A stretch of DNA of 59,890 nt from Pelosinus fermentans (GTDB taxonomy: Bacteria; Bacillota; Negativicutes; DSM-13327): contig DJJR01000002.1 in NCBI GenBank assembly GCA_002434245.1, positions 1 to 59,890 of the forward strand. The letters run 5' to 3'. The notes beneath the pieces are model-generated. The model was not told the DNA's origin and searched no databases. It worked only from the letters and a program-made list of their open reading frames with translations. Shown one piece after another: positions 27,553 through 36,455 of the stretch (position 1 is the stretch's first letter; each line of letters opens with the position of its first letter). The translations under genes were made by a program, and so were the position numbers.

Positions 27553-28259
27553 GCTTTTTCACCTGTTAAGCGGAACAAAATTTCTTTGTAAGCATCTTCT
27601 ACGTTGCCAAGATCACGGCGGAAGCGATCTTTATCAAGCTTTTCGCCTGTTTCACTATCCCAAAACCGACAAGTATCTGGTGAAATCTCATCGCCTAATA
27701 ATACTTGACCATTATGAACACCGAACTCCAATTTAAAATCAATCAGTTCAATTTTCTTTTCCCGTAAATAATTGGTCAAAATTTCATTAATTTTAAAAGC
27801 ATACTCTTCTAATGTTTTCACTTGCTCTTCCGTAGCCAGTTCTAATATTTTAATATGATGCTGGTTAATTAAAGGATCACCCAGCTCATCATTTTTATAA
27901 TACATTTCAACGATTGGTGCAGGAAGTTTTCTGCCTTCTTCCCAGCCAATACGTTTTGCCAAGCTACCTGCTGCAATATTACGTACTACTACCTCTACAG
28001 GAAGAATTTTCAAGGACTTAACAAGCTGCTCCCGTTCGCTTACCCTTTTGATAAAGTGGTGAGGAATGCCATTTTTGCCTAATAAATCAAAGAAAAATGT
28101 TGTAATCTTATTATTGAGTACCCCTTTGCTATCAATCGTACCTTTTTTTAATCCATTAAAAGCTGTCGCATCATCTTTATAATACACTAACAATTCATCA
28201 GCCACGTCTGTACTGTAGATTCTCTTTGCTTTGCCTTCATATAATGGTTGCTTTTCCAT
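27549..28259 (-). CDS. purC: SAICAR synthetase
   Basis: 236 residues. It condenses CAIR with aspartate using ATP. Marks: [45 protein letters not shown] and LIDFKLEFG...[13 protein letters not shown]. The start at 28259 follows TAGGAGAG; an earlier in-frame GTG at 28268 overlaps that site. Its stop overlaps the purF start, and purE is 21 bases upstream. Confidence 0.97.
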   Translation of the reverse strand: MEKQPLYEGKAKRIYSTDVADELLVYYKDDATAFNGLKKGTIDSKGVLNNKITTFFFDLLGKNGIPHHFIKRVSEREQLVKSLKILPVEVVVRNIAAGSLAKRIGWEEGRKLPAPIVEMYYKNDELGDPLINQHHIKILELATEEQVKTLEEYAFKINEILTNYLREKKIELIDFKLEFGVHNGQVLLGDEISPDTCRFWDSETGEKLDKDRFRRDLGNVEDAYKEILFRLTGEKA

Positions 28260-28280
28260 AATTAACACTCTCCTAATATT

Positions 28281-28772
28281 TTATCCTAATAATTTAGTAG
28301 AAAGTCTGGCTGCTTTTTCTTCTACTTCATCAGCCATCTTACTACGATTTTCCACTAATTTTTCAGCCAACTCTATATGTTTTCCAGCCATAATCTGTAC
28401 CGCAAATATAGCTGCATTTTTGGCTCCATTCACTGCCATTGTGGCTACTGGAATACCAGCGGGCATTTGTACAATGCTAAGTAATGCATCAAGGCCATTT
28501 AAGCACGTACTATTAATAGGTATTCCAATTACCGGCAGCGTTGTATATGCTGCAATCACTCCTGGCAAATGAGCTGCTGCTCCAGCAGCGGCAATAATCA
28601 CCTCAACCCCCCGTTCCCGGGCCCCTGCTGCAAATCCATGAACTTTGTCAGGTGTGCGATGAGCTGAAGCTACAACCACTTCTGTGGCTATGCCAAAGTT
28701 TTTTAATACGTCAACTGCTGGCTGCACAATGGACCAATCAGAATCACTTCCCATAATAATAGCTACTTTCAC
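28281..28772 (-). CDS. purE: N5-CAIR mutase (PurE, class I type)
   Basis: 163 residues. It isomerises N5-CAIR to CAIR. The signature IMGSDSDWSIVQPAVDVL, SAHRTPDKV and AAAGAAAHLPGVIAAYT are intact and of class I type, which normally needs purK to make N5-CAIR; purK is not in this window. The GTG start follows AGGAGGAGCTTTTA. First of seven consecutive pur genes (E-C-F-M-N-H-D). purB, purL, purQ, purS and purK must lie elsewhere. Confidence 0.96.
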   Translation of the reverse strand: MKVAIIMGSDSDWSIVQPAVDVLKNFGIATEVVVASAHRTPDKVHGFAAGARERGVEVIIAAAGAAAHLPGVIAAYTTLPVIGIPINSTCLNGLDALLSIVQMPAGIPVATMAVNGAKNAAIFAVQIMAGKHIELAEKLVENRSKMADEVEEKAARLSTKLLG

Positions 28773-28872
28773 TAAAAGCTCCTCCTTTTTTGATCCTTAT
28801 CAGAATTTATATCATCCCTACATACTTTCATATGATTAGAGAATGAAACGTACGTTTTATGCACCGAATGGT

Positions 28873-28908
28873 AAACCCAGATACTTTTCTATGCTAGTAT
28901 CTGGGTTT
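28873..28908 (-). terminator. Hairpin between the purine permease and purE
   Basis: AAACCCAGATACT (28873-28885) pairs perfectly with AGTATCTGGGTTT (28896-28908). On the minus strand only a short TTTACCATT follows, so it may be leaky or a transcript-stabilising structure. This leaves open whether purE is read from the riboswitch promoter upstream of the permease. Confidence 0.55.
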
Positions 28909-28918
28909 ATTACTTTAT

Positions 28919-30286
28919 CTACGCAAGAAAGAATAAGCGCACAACAACCAAAACAGCTAATATATATACAATCCAATGTACTTCCCGTCCGCGGCCAGTA
29001 ATTAATTTTAATAGTGGATATAACACTAGACCAAAAGAAATACCATTGGCAATGCTATAGGTAAAGGGCATCATAATAATGGTCATGAAAGCTGGCATCG
29101 CTTCTGTAAAATCACTGAAATCGATGTGCTTTACACTTTCCATCATTAATGAGCCTACAATAATAAGAGCAGGAGCAGTCGCAGCATCAGGAATTAAGGC
29201 AACAACCGGAGTAAAGAACAATGCTAAAAGAAACAAAATCCCACAGACAACAGCGGTCAAACCAGTACGACCGCCTGCCCCTACACCAGCAGCACTTTCT
29301 ACAAAGGCAGTAATGGTACTTGTCCCTAAAACAGCTCCAAGGCTTACACCTGTGGCATCTACCAGCATAGCTTTACCGATACCGGGAATTTTGCCATCTT
29401 TTTTCATTAAGCCAGCTTTGCTGGTAGTACCTACCAAGGTACCCATAGTATCAAATAATTCAACAAAGGTAAATGTGAAGATAATCGTTGTTAACCCCAT
29501 ACTAATAGCACCGGGAATATCCAGCGCAAAAAAGGCATTGTTGCTAAAGTCAGGAATTGCTACAGGAACAAATCCTGCCGGAACATTGACGATTCCCATT
29601 CCAATGCCAACAAAGGTACTAATAAGAATACCAAATAACATAGCTCCTTTAACTTTACGTGCCATTAAAATACTAATGAAAATAAGGCCAAAAACAGCTA
29701 GTAAAACATGGTGATCAGCCAATTTTCCCAGTTCTATAATCGTCTCAAAAGACAGGGGTGATCCATTCCCTTTAGCAGCAACAATTTTTTCTAAAGTTGG
29801 TGGAATTAAGGATAAGCGAATATTCATAATACCAGAAAGCTTCAAACCAATAATTGTAATAAAAAGTCCAATCCCCACAGTAATCGCATGTTTTAAAGAG
29901 TTAGGCATGCCTTCAATTAACAATTGGCGGACTTGGGTTAAGGTTAGAATTAAGAAAATAATACCTGAAATAAATACGGCTCCCAAAGCCACTTGCCAAG
30001 AAATCCCCATACCAATAACCACTGTAAAGGCATAAAAGGCATTGAGCCCCATACCAGGCGCTAAAGCGATAGGGTAATTTACAAATATCCCCATCATCAT
30101 TGTAACAATGGCAGAACCAATCGCAGTTGCAAGCAATACTGCATTTTTATCCATTCCAGCAGATCCTAAAATGCTGGGATTGACAAATAATATGTATGCC
30201 ATTGTCATAAATGTAGTAATACCAGCCATTACCTCCGTTTGTACATTGGTATTACGTTCACTTAACTTAAATAATCGTTCTAACAT
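28919..30286 (-). CDS. NCS2/AzgA-type purine base permease (PbuG-like)
   Basis: 455 residues, 12 or more hydrophobic segments. The AzgA-branch marks MAGITTFMTMAYILFVNPSIL, ALAPGMGLNAFYAFTVV and the C-terminal FTFVELFDTMGTLVGTTSKAG are present. Such permeases import adenine, guanine or hypoxanthine by proton symport. It is preceded by a guanine riboswitch, a PRPP riboswitch and a terminator, which agrees with a purine substrate. It is followed after 146 bases by the pur operon. ATG follows AAGGAGAGTCATCT. Confidence 0.94.
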   Translation of the reverse strand: MLERLFKLSERNTNVQTEVMAGITTFMTMAYILFVNPSILGSAGMDKNAVLLATAIGSAIVTMMMGIFVNYPIALAPGMGLNAFYAFTVVIGMGISWQVALGAVFISGIIFLILTLTQVRQLLIEGMPNSLKHAITVGIGLFITIIGLKLSGIMNIRLSLIPPTLEKIVAAKGNGSPLSFETIIELGKLADHHVLLAVFGLIFISILMARKVKGAMLFGILISTFVGIGMGIVNVPAGFVPVAIPDFSNNAFFALDIPGAISMGLTTIIFTFTFVELFDTMGTLVGTTSKAGLMKKDGKIPGIGKAMLVDATGVSLGAVLGTSTITAFVESAAGVGAGGRTGLTAVVCGILFLLALFFTPVVALIPDAATAPALIIVGSLMMESVKHIDFSDFTEAMPAFMTIIMMPFTYSIANGISFGLVLYPLLKLITGRGREVHWIVYILAVLVVVRLFFLA

Positions 30287-30397
30287 AGATGACTCTCCTT
30301 CAATCCCTTTTTTCTATCAATCAACGCTATATAAAAATTTTTCATTATTTATTAAATTTCTTTTTGTATTACTAGTATCACCTCCAACGTAAAAAAT

Positions 30398-30455
30398 AAC
30401 CCGGACAGGGAGAATCGCTTCAGGTCATGAGCGAAACCTCCCCGCCCGGGTTTTT
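30398..30455 (-). terminator. Terminator of the tandem riboswitch
   Basis: AACCCGG..GGGAG at 30398-30412 pairs with CTCCCCGCCCGGGTT at its right end (to 30453), with further pairing inside. On the minus strand it ends in ATTTTTTACG. Its 5' arm (CCCGGG on the minus strand) is shared with the 3' end of the PRPP aptamer, so ligand binding can decide its formation. Confidence 0.88.
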
Positions 30456-30556
30456 ATCCCATCGGTGTAACACTGTCATAGTGCCTGTACCACTTGGTCA
30501 CAGACCATAATAAAACAGAGATTCTCTGTTTTTGCTATGCGGAACCCTAGGTACAC
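30442..30556 (-). ncRNA. PRPP riboswitch (ykkC subtype 2b-like)
   Basis: On the minus strand the segment contains CCTAGGGTTCCGC near its 5' end, a GGTCTGTGACC stem and a 3' block ACACCGATGGGATAAAAACC followed by CGGG. These are the ykkC-family landmarks. The position directly after a guanine aptamer and before a purine gene matches the PRPP-binding subtype rather than the guanidine one. Subtype is inferred mainly from context. Confidence 0.82.
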
Positions 30557-30560
30557 TTTC

Positions 30561-30629
30561 ACTCGTAGTCAGACAATTTACGGTTATCTGGTAGAAACGC
30601 TTGAGCCTTATTCTCAAAAATATACGAGT
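30561..30629 (-). ncRNA. Guanine/hypoxanthine riboswitch aptamer
   Basis: On the minus strand ACTCGTATA opens P1 and TACGAGT closes it. Between them are the conserved TTTCTACC, ATAACCGTAAATT and GACTA elements of purine riboswitches. The C in the GACTA junction is the base that selects guanine-type ligands over adenine. It begins about 340 bases upstream of the permease gene. Confidence 0.95.
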
Positions 30630-30794
30630 TATATTCTGTTTACTGTCTTATTTTATAGCATATCAAAACACCTGTCAATAAACTATGAACATTTTTATTT
30701 TTTCATTCTATATTGTTCGGTTTTTATAATAGTACCTAATGTGCACTTCTATTCTTTCCCTAAAAATTTACCAATAGCGACAACAAATAAGCCA

Positions 30795-31376
30795 CTAATC
30801 CCAGAAATAAGAACCCATTAAGAGAACTATATAGTGATCTGATAAGATCATCTGAGCAGCTGTCCACCCTAAAAAGAAGGAACCAAAGCTAATGAGAATC
30901 GGCAACTTTTGCATTAACGCACAGACGAATTTGCTTCCCCAGATAATGATGGGTATGCTGATAGCGAGTCCGAGGACTAGTAAGCCTACATTGTCCTTTG
31001 CTACGCCAACAATGGCTATTACGTTATCAAGGCTCATAACAAAATCAGCAGTGATAATGGTCTTAATCACTCCGCTCACACTTTTCTTTCCGGCCAAGCG
31101 CTGCTCACAGCCCTTTGGCTCTGCCATCAGCTTAATGGCAATCCATAATAACAAGATGCCTGCTATCATCTGCAAATACGGTATTTTCAGTAAGAAAATA
31201 GCAATGAAGGTTAAGGCAACCCTAAGAACAATGGCACCAATACAACCATACAGCATAGCCTTTTTCTGCTGATGAAGAGGCAAATTGCGGCTAGCAAGCG
31301 CAATGACCAGGGCATTATCGCCGCTGAGCAAAAGATTAATGAGTACAATACTTAACAATTGCAATCCATATTCCAT
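30795..31376 (-). CDS. TerC/YjbE family membrane protein
   Basis: 193 residues, about seven hydrophobic segments. The start LQLLSIVLINLLLSGDNALVIALASR and the inner ITADFVMSLDNVIAIVGVA carry the paired NxxLSGDN/SLDN acidic motifs of the TerC superfamily. Members of the YjbE branch are linked to manganese or calcium export for exported proteins. No manganese riboswitch is visible upstream. It is followed by the purine riboswitch promoter region, and no terminator is obvious. ATG follows AAGGCGGATGGCGAG. Confidence 0.9.
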   Translation of the reverse strand: MEYGLQLLSIVLINLLLSGDNALVIALASRNLPLHQQKKAMLYGCIGAIVLRVALTFIAIFLLKIPYLQMIAGILLLWIAIKLMAEPKGCEQRLAGKKSVSGVIKTIITADFVMSLDNVIAIVGVAKDNVGLLVLGLAISIPIIIWGSKFVCALMQKLPILISFGSFFLGWTAAQMILSDHYIVLLMGSYFWD

Positions 31377-31515
31377 CTCGCCATCCGCCTTTTTATGTAA
31401 ATTTAAAAATTATAGAGAGACAAGATTTCTTTACTTTGTGCCCCGAATATAATGTAAGAAATTCCTTTTGTTAGAAAGACACTTCGCGTCCTTTTAAAAC
31501 ATACAGAACAAAATC

Positions 31516-31582
31516 GAACCGCAGAGGCGCAGAGACTGAGAAAAGATAGATAGGGTAAAAAAACTCTGTGTCCTCTGCGTTC
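31516..31582. repeat. Imperfect palindrome of the GAACCGC family
   Basis: GAACCGCAGAGGCGCAGAGA at the left end is answered by CTCTGTGTCCTCTGCGTTC at the right, leaving an AG-rich centre. It occupies the 398-base gap 31377-31774, which shows no gene. Confidence 0.6.
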
Positions 31583-31690
31583 AACATTCCCCTTAAAACA
31601 TATACATTTTAATGTAAAAAACATGAAATAAAATATATCTTATTGATTAGTATTCCCTTATTATTTATTCCCATGTAGTTTTTAAAGACT

Positions 31691-31759
31691 CTGTACTACG
31701 CTAAATCTGCACATGCGCAAAGCATAGTACAGTATTGAAATATATACATTTTAATACTG
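31691..31759 (+). promoter_or_regulatory. Two adjacent dyads upstream of trxB
   Basis: CTGTACTACGC (31691-31701) pairs with GCATAGTACAG (31722-31732, one mismatch). CAGTATT (31730-31736) pairs with AATACTG (31753-31759) just before the ribosome site AAAGGAG. They share CAG at the junction, so they could be alternative hairpins or two operator sites. Confidence 0.4.
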
Positions 31760-31774
31760 CAAAGGAGATTTATC

Positions 31775-32695
31775 ATGCAATCTTATGACGTCATCATTAT
31801 TGGTGCAGGACCTGCTGGTTTAACCTCAGCCTTATATAGCGCCAGGAGCAAATTGAACACGTTATACCTGGAGAATCTAGGAGCAGGCGGTCAAGTAGCT
31901 GCCACAGATGAAATAGAAAATTATCCAGGATTTTCCCGGGGCATCAGTGGTTTTGATTTATCTCTGCAGATGGAAGAGCAAGCGCTGCGATTTGGTGCAA
32001 AATCTTTACTTACCAAAGTACTAGGTCTAGAGCTTGCAGATCCATATCGTATTGTTAAAACCACAAAAGGTGATTTCATTGGTAAAATTATTATCATCGC
32101 TTCAGGTGCTACACCAAAACCTTTAAACTGTCCAGGTGAGCTTACCTATCGCACTCGTGGCGTCTCCTACTGTGCCACTTGTGATGGCCCTTTTTATGAA
32201 GCATCTGATATCATCGTCGTAGGCGGGGGAAATTCCGCTGTTGAAGAAGCCTGCTATCTTACTAAATTTGCTAACAAAGTTAGCCTAGTACATCGCAGGG
32301 ATGCGCTACGAGCTACGAAAATCATCCAAGACAGAGCCCTAACAAATCCCAAATTAGAATTCATCTGGAATACTGTAGTTCATGAAATCAGGGGAGATGA
32401 CATGGTCCAAAATGTCATCCTTAAAAATTTAGTAACAGAGCAGCTTACTGAAATGCCAGTCAATGGTATCTTTATTTATGTAGGCAATGAACCAAATACC
32501 TCTTTTGTTAAGAACTTCATAGAACTTACAGAAGAAGGATATATCCAAACAGACGAGTTTATGCGTACCAATATACCAGGAATTTACGCAGTGGGTGATG
32601 TAAGGCAAAAACTGTTGCGCCAAGTCGTTACTGCGGTCAGCGATGGTGCCATTGCTGCCTACCATGGAGAAAAATATATAGAAGAACATTTTTAA
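31775..32695 (+). CDS. trxB: Thioredoxin reductase
   Basis: 306 residues. It transfers electrons from NADPH through FAD and a redox disulfide to thioredoxin. FAD motif GAGPAG 11-16, redox CATC 133-136, nucleotide-binding GGGNSA 150-155, and HRRDALR 173-179, whose arginines indicate NADPH preference. The FAD-contacting GDVRQK near the C-terminus is present. ATG follows AAAGGAGATTTATC. It is followed after 23 bases by a thioredoxin gene, forming an operon. Confidence 0.96.
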   Translation: MQSYDVIIIGAGPAGLTSALYSARSKLNTLYLENLGAGGQVAATDEIENYPGFSRGISGFDLSLQMEEQALRFGAKSLLTKVLGLELADPYRIVKTTKGDFIGKIIIIASGATPKPLNCPGELTYRTRGVSYCATCDGPFYEASDIIVVGGGNSAVEEACYLTKFANKVSLVHRRDALRATKIIQDRALTNPKLEFIWNTVVHEIRGDDMVQNVILKNLVTEQLTEMPVNGIFIYVGNEPNTSFVKNFIELTEEGYIQTDEFMRTNIPGIYAVGDVRQKLLRQVVTAVSDGAIAAYHGEKYIEEHF

Positions 32696-32718
32696 ATATA
32701 AATTTAGGGAGGAAAGAA

Positions 32719-33048
32719 ATGATGAACGAAATTATTGAAATCACCAGAGAGAACTTTAAAGAAGAAGTGCTTAAAAGCAAATTACCAGTAGTACTTGATT
32801 TTTGGGGCCCTAGATGTATTCCCTGTAAAAGGCTTATGCCTATCTTCGAAGAATTAGCAGAAGATTATTCAGGCAAAGTGAAGTTCTGCAAAATCAATAC
32901 TTCAGAAAATCGCAGCCTAACGCAACAGTTCAACATAATGACCATACCGACGCTGCATTTTTACAAAGCTGGCACCATAAAAAAAACAGCGCGCGGCGTA
33001 ATAAGCCGCGAAGAACTGGAAGAACATCTGAAAGTGATTTTGGATTAA
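32719..33048 (+). CDS. trxA: Thioredoxin with atypical CIPC active site
   Basis: 109 residues with a full thioredoxin fold. The active site reads FWGPRCIPCKRL (Cys33, Cys36) where classical thioredoxins have WCGPC; the cis-Pro of MTIPTLHFYKAG is conserved. It is presumably reduced by the TrxB encoded just upstream. The CIPC dipeptide should alter redox potential and partner choice, so it may be a dedicated donor rather than the housekeeping thioredoxin. ATG follows GGGAGGAAAGAA. Confidence 0.93.
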   Translation: MMNEIIEITRENFKEEVLKSKLPVVLDFWGPRCIPCKRLMPIFEELAEDYSGKVKFCKINTSENRSLTQQFNIMTIPTLHFYKAGTIKKTARGVISREELEEHLKVILD

Positions 33049-33091
33049 GTAATATAAAAATGCTAACGCTCCCTTAAAAATAAAACATTTT

Positions 33092-33168
33092 GAACCGCGA
33101 AGACACGAAGGATAGGAAGAACACGAAGTAAAGATTACTCGACCTATTAACTTCGCGCCTTCGCGGTT
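33092..33168. repeat. Palindromic repeat GAACCGCGAAG...CTTCGCGGTTC
   Basis: GAACCGCGAAGACACGAAGG at the left end is mirrored by CGCGCCTTCGCGGTTC at 33153-33168. It sits in the trxA to thiC gap (33049-33363), which has no gene but holds this element, a terminator and a second repeat. Confidence 0.65.
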
Positions 33169-33192
33169 CCGTATTTTTGCTTCAAAAACTAA

Positions 33193-33228
33193 AAGACAGC
33201 TCACAGAATCGTATCTGAAAGCTGTCTT
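33193..33228. terminator. Terminator between trxA and thiC
   Basis: AAGACAGCT (33193-33201) pairs with AGCTGTCTT (33220-33228), and inner CAGA pairs with TCTG. T-rich tracts on both sides (CTTTCTT on plus, TTTTAGTTTTT on minus) suggest it serves trxB-trxA and thiC alike. Confidence 0.75.
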
Positions 33229-33270
33229 CTTTCTTAATAATCCACCTAGAATATCCTTAACGAGAACGTT

Positions 33271-33335
33271 AAACACAGAGGGCACAGAGATCCACAAAGA
33301 ACTGAGAAGCCCCCCCTTTGTGTTCTTTGTGTTTC
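33271..33335. repeat. Related hairpin AAACACAGAGG...CTTTGTGTTT
   Basis: AAACACAGAGGGCACAGAGA at the left end faces CTTTGTGTTCTTTGTGTTT at the right. It has the same (CAGAG/GAAG)n architecture as the GAACCGCGAAG repeats, with A-rich ends. It lies just past the thiC stop. Confidence 0.5.
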
Positions 33336-33363
33336 AAACTGTCTATACTTTTTCTTACTTTAT

Positions 33364-34662
33364 TTAAATATCTACTTCTTCACCATTTAGGATTTTTTTC
33401 ATTGTTTTCATGGCGCACATTTTACCGCACATGGTGCAAGTGTCTTCGTGTTCCGGTAAGGATTCATTGCGGTATCTTCCTGATTTTTCCGGATCAATGG
33501 ACAACTCAATCATTTTATCAAAATCAATATCAGCTCGAGCCTGACTCATTTGATTATCCCACTCTTGTGCTCCTGGCACTCCCTTGGCAATATCAGCAGC
33601 ATGAGCAGCAATTCGCGAGGCGATAATCCCTTCTTTCATATCCTCCATAGTTGGGAGCCGCAAATGTTCCGCTGGGGTTACATAACATAAGAAATCGGCA
33701 CCGGCAGCAGCAGCAATCGCTCCCCCAATGGCACTGGTAATATGATCATATCCGGGTGCCACATCCGTAACCAAAGGTCCCAGTACATAAAATGGCGCAC
33801 CATGACATAATTTCTTCTGCAGCATCACGTTACCTGTAATTTGATTCAAAGGCATATGACCAGGTCCTTCTACAATAACTTGCACATTTTTTGCCCAAGC
33901 GCGTTTGGTTAATTCCCCTAATACAATTAATTCGTGGATTTGAGACGCATCTGTTGCATCTTGAGTACATCCAGGTCTGCAGGCATCTCCCAGACTAATC
34001 GTAACATCATATTCAGCACAAATATCTAATACTTTATCGTAATACTCATAAAAAGGATTCTCCTGATTATTTAATTCCATCCAGGCAAATAGTAACGATC
34101 CACCCCTGGATACAATATTGGTGAGCCTTTTCTCCTGCTTAACTTTCTTTGCTGTCTCACGATTTAGCCCAGCATGAATGGTCATAAAGTCCACGCCATC
34201 TTCTGCATGCCTCTTAACCACAGATAAAAATTCTTCCGCAGTTATATGCTTCAGTTCCTTATCTAAAAAACCAACGGCATCATACATAGGAACCGTACCA
34301 ATCATCGCTGGTGAAAATTCAATTAACCTGCGGCGAAATTCCCGTGTTTTGCCAAAACAGCTTAAGTCCATAATCGCGTCTGCTTTTAATTCAATTGCCT
34401 TTTTTACTTTACAGATTTCCTGCTCAATATCGCAACAATCTTCTGACACACCTAAATTAACATTGATTTTTGTACTTAGCCCCTGTCCAACACCTGCTGG
34501 CTTAAGTGAAGTATGGTTCTTATTTGCCGGTATAGCAACTTTTCCCTGAGCTACTAATTGCAGCAATACAGCAACGTCTACGTTCTCCTTAAGAGCCACC
34601 GCAGTCATCTCTTTCGTTATAATGCCTTGTTTCGCTGCATCCATTTGTGTGGTATAAACCAT
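33364..34662 (-). CDS. thiC: Phosphomethylpyrimidine synthase
   Basis: 432 residues, the shorter form usual in anaerobes. A radical SAM enzyme that turns AIR, a purine intermediate, into HMP-P for thiamine. The cluster cysteines are at the C-terminus (CTMCGKMC, about 409, 412, 416), as in all ThiC. Catalytic core motifs [18 protein letters not shown] and [11 protein letters not shown] are intact. Its ATG overlaps the thiE stop (TAATG). Last gene of the thiamine operon. Confidence 0.97.
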   Translation of the reverse strand: MVYTTQMDAAKQGIITKEMTAVALKENVDVAVLLQLVAQGKVAIPANKNHTSLKPAGVGQGLSTKINVNLGVSEDCCDIEQEICKVKKAIELKADAIMDLSCFGKTREFRRRLIEFSPAMIGTVPMYDAVGFLDKELKHITAEEFLSVVKRHAEDGVDFMTIHAGLNRETAKKVKQEKRLTNIVSRGGSLLFAWMELNNQENPFYEYYDKVLDICAEYDVTISLGDACRPGCTQDATDASQIHELIVLGELTKRAWAKNVQVIVEGPGHMPLNQITGNVMLQKKLCHGAPFYVLGPLVTDVAPGYDHITSAIGGAIAAAAGADFLCYVTPAEHLRLPTMEDMKEGIIASRIAAHAADIAKGVPGAQEWDNQMSQARADIDFDKMIELSIDPEKSGRYRNESLPEHEDTCTMCGKMCAMKTMKKILNGEEVDI

Positions 34663-35312
34663 TATTTTTTGTCCTCCATGCCTTTTATTATTTTTCTGAT
34701 CCCATTAATCTTTTTGCCAATATCTTGAGCCTGAGTGATTTCTGTTACCATGGCAATGCATTTTGCACCGCAATGAACAACTTCGCTCACATTGCTTTCT
34801 TTGATTCCTCCAATCGCAACAAAAGGAATGGATATATTGTCAACTACATATTTTAAATATTCTAAACCAACTGGATCACACACGTTTTTCTTGGTGGAGG
34901 TCTTAAAAATGGGCCCTACCCCTATGTAATCAGCCCCGGCTTTAACTGCGCCTTGTGCTTGCTCCGGCGAATGAGTAGAAATACCAATGATCATTTGATC
35001 GCCAACCAACTGCCGTACAGCTTCTAAGGGAAAATCATCTTGGCCAATGTGTACTCCATCAGCCTGTACCATCATAGCCAAATCAATATCATCATTTACA
35101 ATGAACATAATGCCAGCCTCTTTGGTCAGTTCCCGTATGATCTTGCATTCTTCATACTTTTTTTTCATATCCTTATCTTTCTCACGATATTGAATTATTT
35201 TGATGTCCGCAGCAATCCATTGTTTTACGATCTCAATATTGCTGCGCCCTAATGAATAGTCTTCTGCTGTAATACAATATAAATCAGCAGGTAAAGGATT
35301 CTTCCGGTTCAT
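34662..35312 (-). CDS. thiE: Thiamine-phosphate synthase
   Basis: 216 residues. It joins HMP-PP and thiazole phosphate into thiamine phosphate. TIM-barrel marks [53 protein letters not shown] and FVAIGGI are present. The start at 35312 follows GGGGAGTGAGTGGC; the longer open frame to 35351 has no site and overlaps thiH. The stop overlaps the thiC start by one base, so translation is coupled. Confidence 0.96.
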   Translation of the reverse strand: MNRKNPLPADLYCITAEDYSLGRSNIEIVKQWIAADIKIIQYREKDKDMKKKYEECKIIRELTKEAGIMFIVNDDIDLAMMVQADGVHIGQDDFPLEAVRQLVGDQMIIGISTHSPEQAQGAVKAGADYIGVGPIFKTSTKKNVCDPVGLEYLKYVVDNISIPFVAIGGIKESNVSEVVHCGAKCIAMVTEITQAQDIGKKINGIRKIIKGMEDKK

Positions 35313-35340
35313 GCCACTCACTCCCCTTTTTGCTTCTTTG

Positions 35341-36444
35341 TCATATAGCATGCCAATCTTTAAACACAGGCTGATATCCTAATTGCAGGATCGCATCTGA
35401 CATTTCTTTTACATTACGAGTGTCAGAGACAGCAAACTGACCAGAGTTTTCCTGGCTATCGATATGGCCCCCTACGGCCGTCTGCACACCGGCAGACATT
35501 TTGGTAATACCTAATTGTATCGCGTGATTGCGGAATTCTGCATTTTCTCTGGTAGAAAGAGGCATACCCGCCCTTGGCATAAACAAGCGAAAAGCCGTCA
35601 TAAATTGCACGATGCTTTTATCATTTACACTATTTCCCGTCTCGCAGTTCCCCATAGTAGGGCGTATGCGAGGCAAGGAAATACTCACTTCGACACCCGG
35701 ATATTTATTTTGCAAATAATTAGCATGCAGTCCTGTAAAGAAACCATCCCTCCGCCAATCATCAAGACCTAATAAAGCACCTATATTAACCCCTCTCATA
35801 CCAGCCCTGCAAGCTCTCTCCGGTGCATCTAAACGGTAACGATAATCCTTCTTAGGGCCTTTTAGATGGAGACGATCATATAGAAGCGGATTATACGTTT
35901 CCTGGTACATCGTCATACTTTCTACCCCTGCTTCCATTAATTCAGCGTATTCCTCTTCTTCCATCGCATAAACTTCGATCGCAATGGATGAAAAATAGCG
36001 CTTTAAGATTGCCACACACTCTTTCATGTAAGGAACACCCGCAATGGCAGGAGCTTCACCTGTAAGAATAAGAATGTGTTGAATCCCTGAAGCTGCAACC
36101 GTTTGCGCTTCTTTTTCCACTTCTTCCATAGTCAATTGCTTGCGAGTAAAGACATTGGTCACGTTAAAGCCACAATACGTACATTTATTCGTGCAGTAAT
36201 CGGACAAATACATTGGTGTATAAAGTAAAATGACACGCCCAAAGTTCTGTACCGTCAATTGATGCGCTTTTTGTGCCATCCCTTCCAAATGCTCTTCCGC
36301 TTTAGGTGACAGTAAGGCTAAAAAATCTTTTGGAGTCAGTCTGTCTTTACCAATAATCCTTTCAATGTCTGCAGATGTTGTATGTTGAAAGACTGTTTCT
36401 ATATCAGCATCTGAATACTGTAAATACTCATCATAAAAACTCAT
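35341..36444 (-). CDS. thiH: Tyrosine lyase (2-iminoacetate synthase)
   Basis: 367 residues. A radical SAM enzyme that cleaves tyrosine to dehydroglycine for the thiazole ring in anaerobes. The radical SAM cysteines are in CTNKCTYC (Cys84, Cys88, Cys91). ThiH-type motifs GRVILLYTPMYLSDYC, MYQETYNPLLYDRLHLKGPK and the C-terminal SAGVQTAVGGH follow. ATG 36444 is preceded by GGGGGGAGAAT. It sits 11 bases after thiG. Confidence 0.96.
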   Translation of the reverse strand: MSFYDEYLQYSDADIETVFQHTTSADIERIIGKDRLTPKDFLALLSPKAEEHLEGMAQKAHQLTVQNFGRVILLYTPMYLSDYCTNKCTYCGFNVTNVFTRKQLTMEEVEKEAQTVAASGIQHILILTGEAPAIAGVPYMKECVAILKRYFSSIAIEVYAMEEEEYAELMEAGVESMTMYQETYNPLLYDRLHLKGPKKDYRYRLDAPERACRAGMRGVNIGALLGLDDWRRDGFFTGLHANYLQNKYPGVEVSISLPRIRPTMGNCETGNSVNDKSIVQFMTAFRLFMPRAGMPLSTRENAEFRNHAIQLGITKMSAGVQTAVGGHIDSQENSGQFAVSDTRNVKEMSDAILQLGYQPVFKDWHAI

Positions 36445-36455
36445 ATTCTCCCCCC

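Noticed and set aside
30539..30556. The ykkC-like aptamer as a guanidine-I riboswitch
   Set aside because: Guanidine-I switches usually precede guanidine exporters or carboxylases; here it is directly behind a guanine aptamer before a purine gene, which is the PRPP arrangement. Binding data would decide.
33092..33335. CRISPR-like array between trxA and thiC
   Set aside because: The repeats are palindromes of different length and sequence with no regular spacers and no cas genes.
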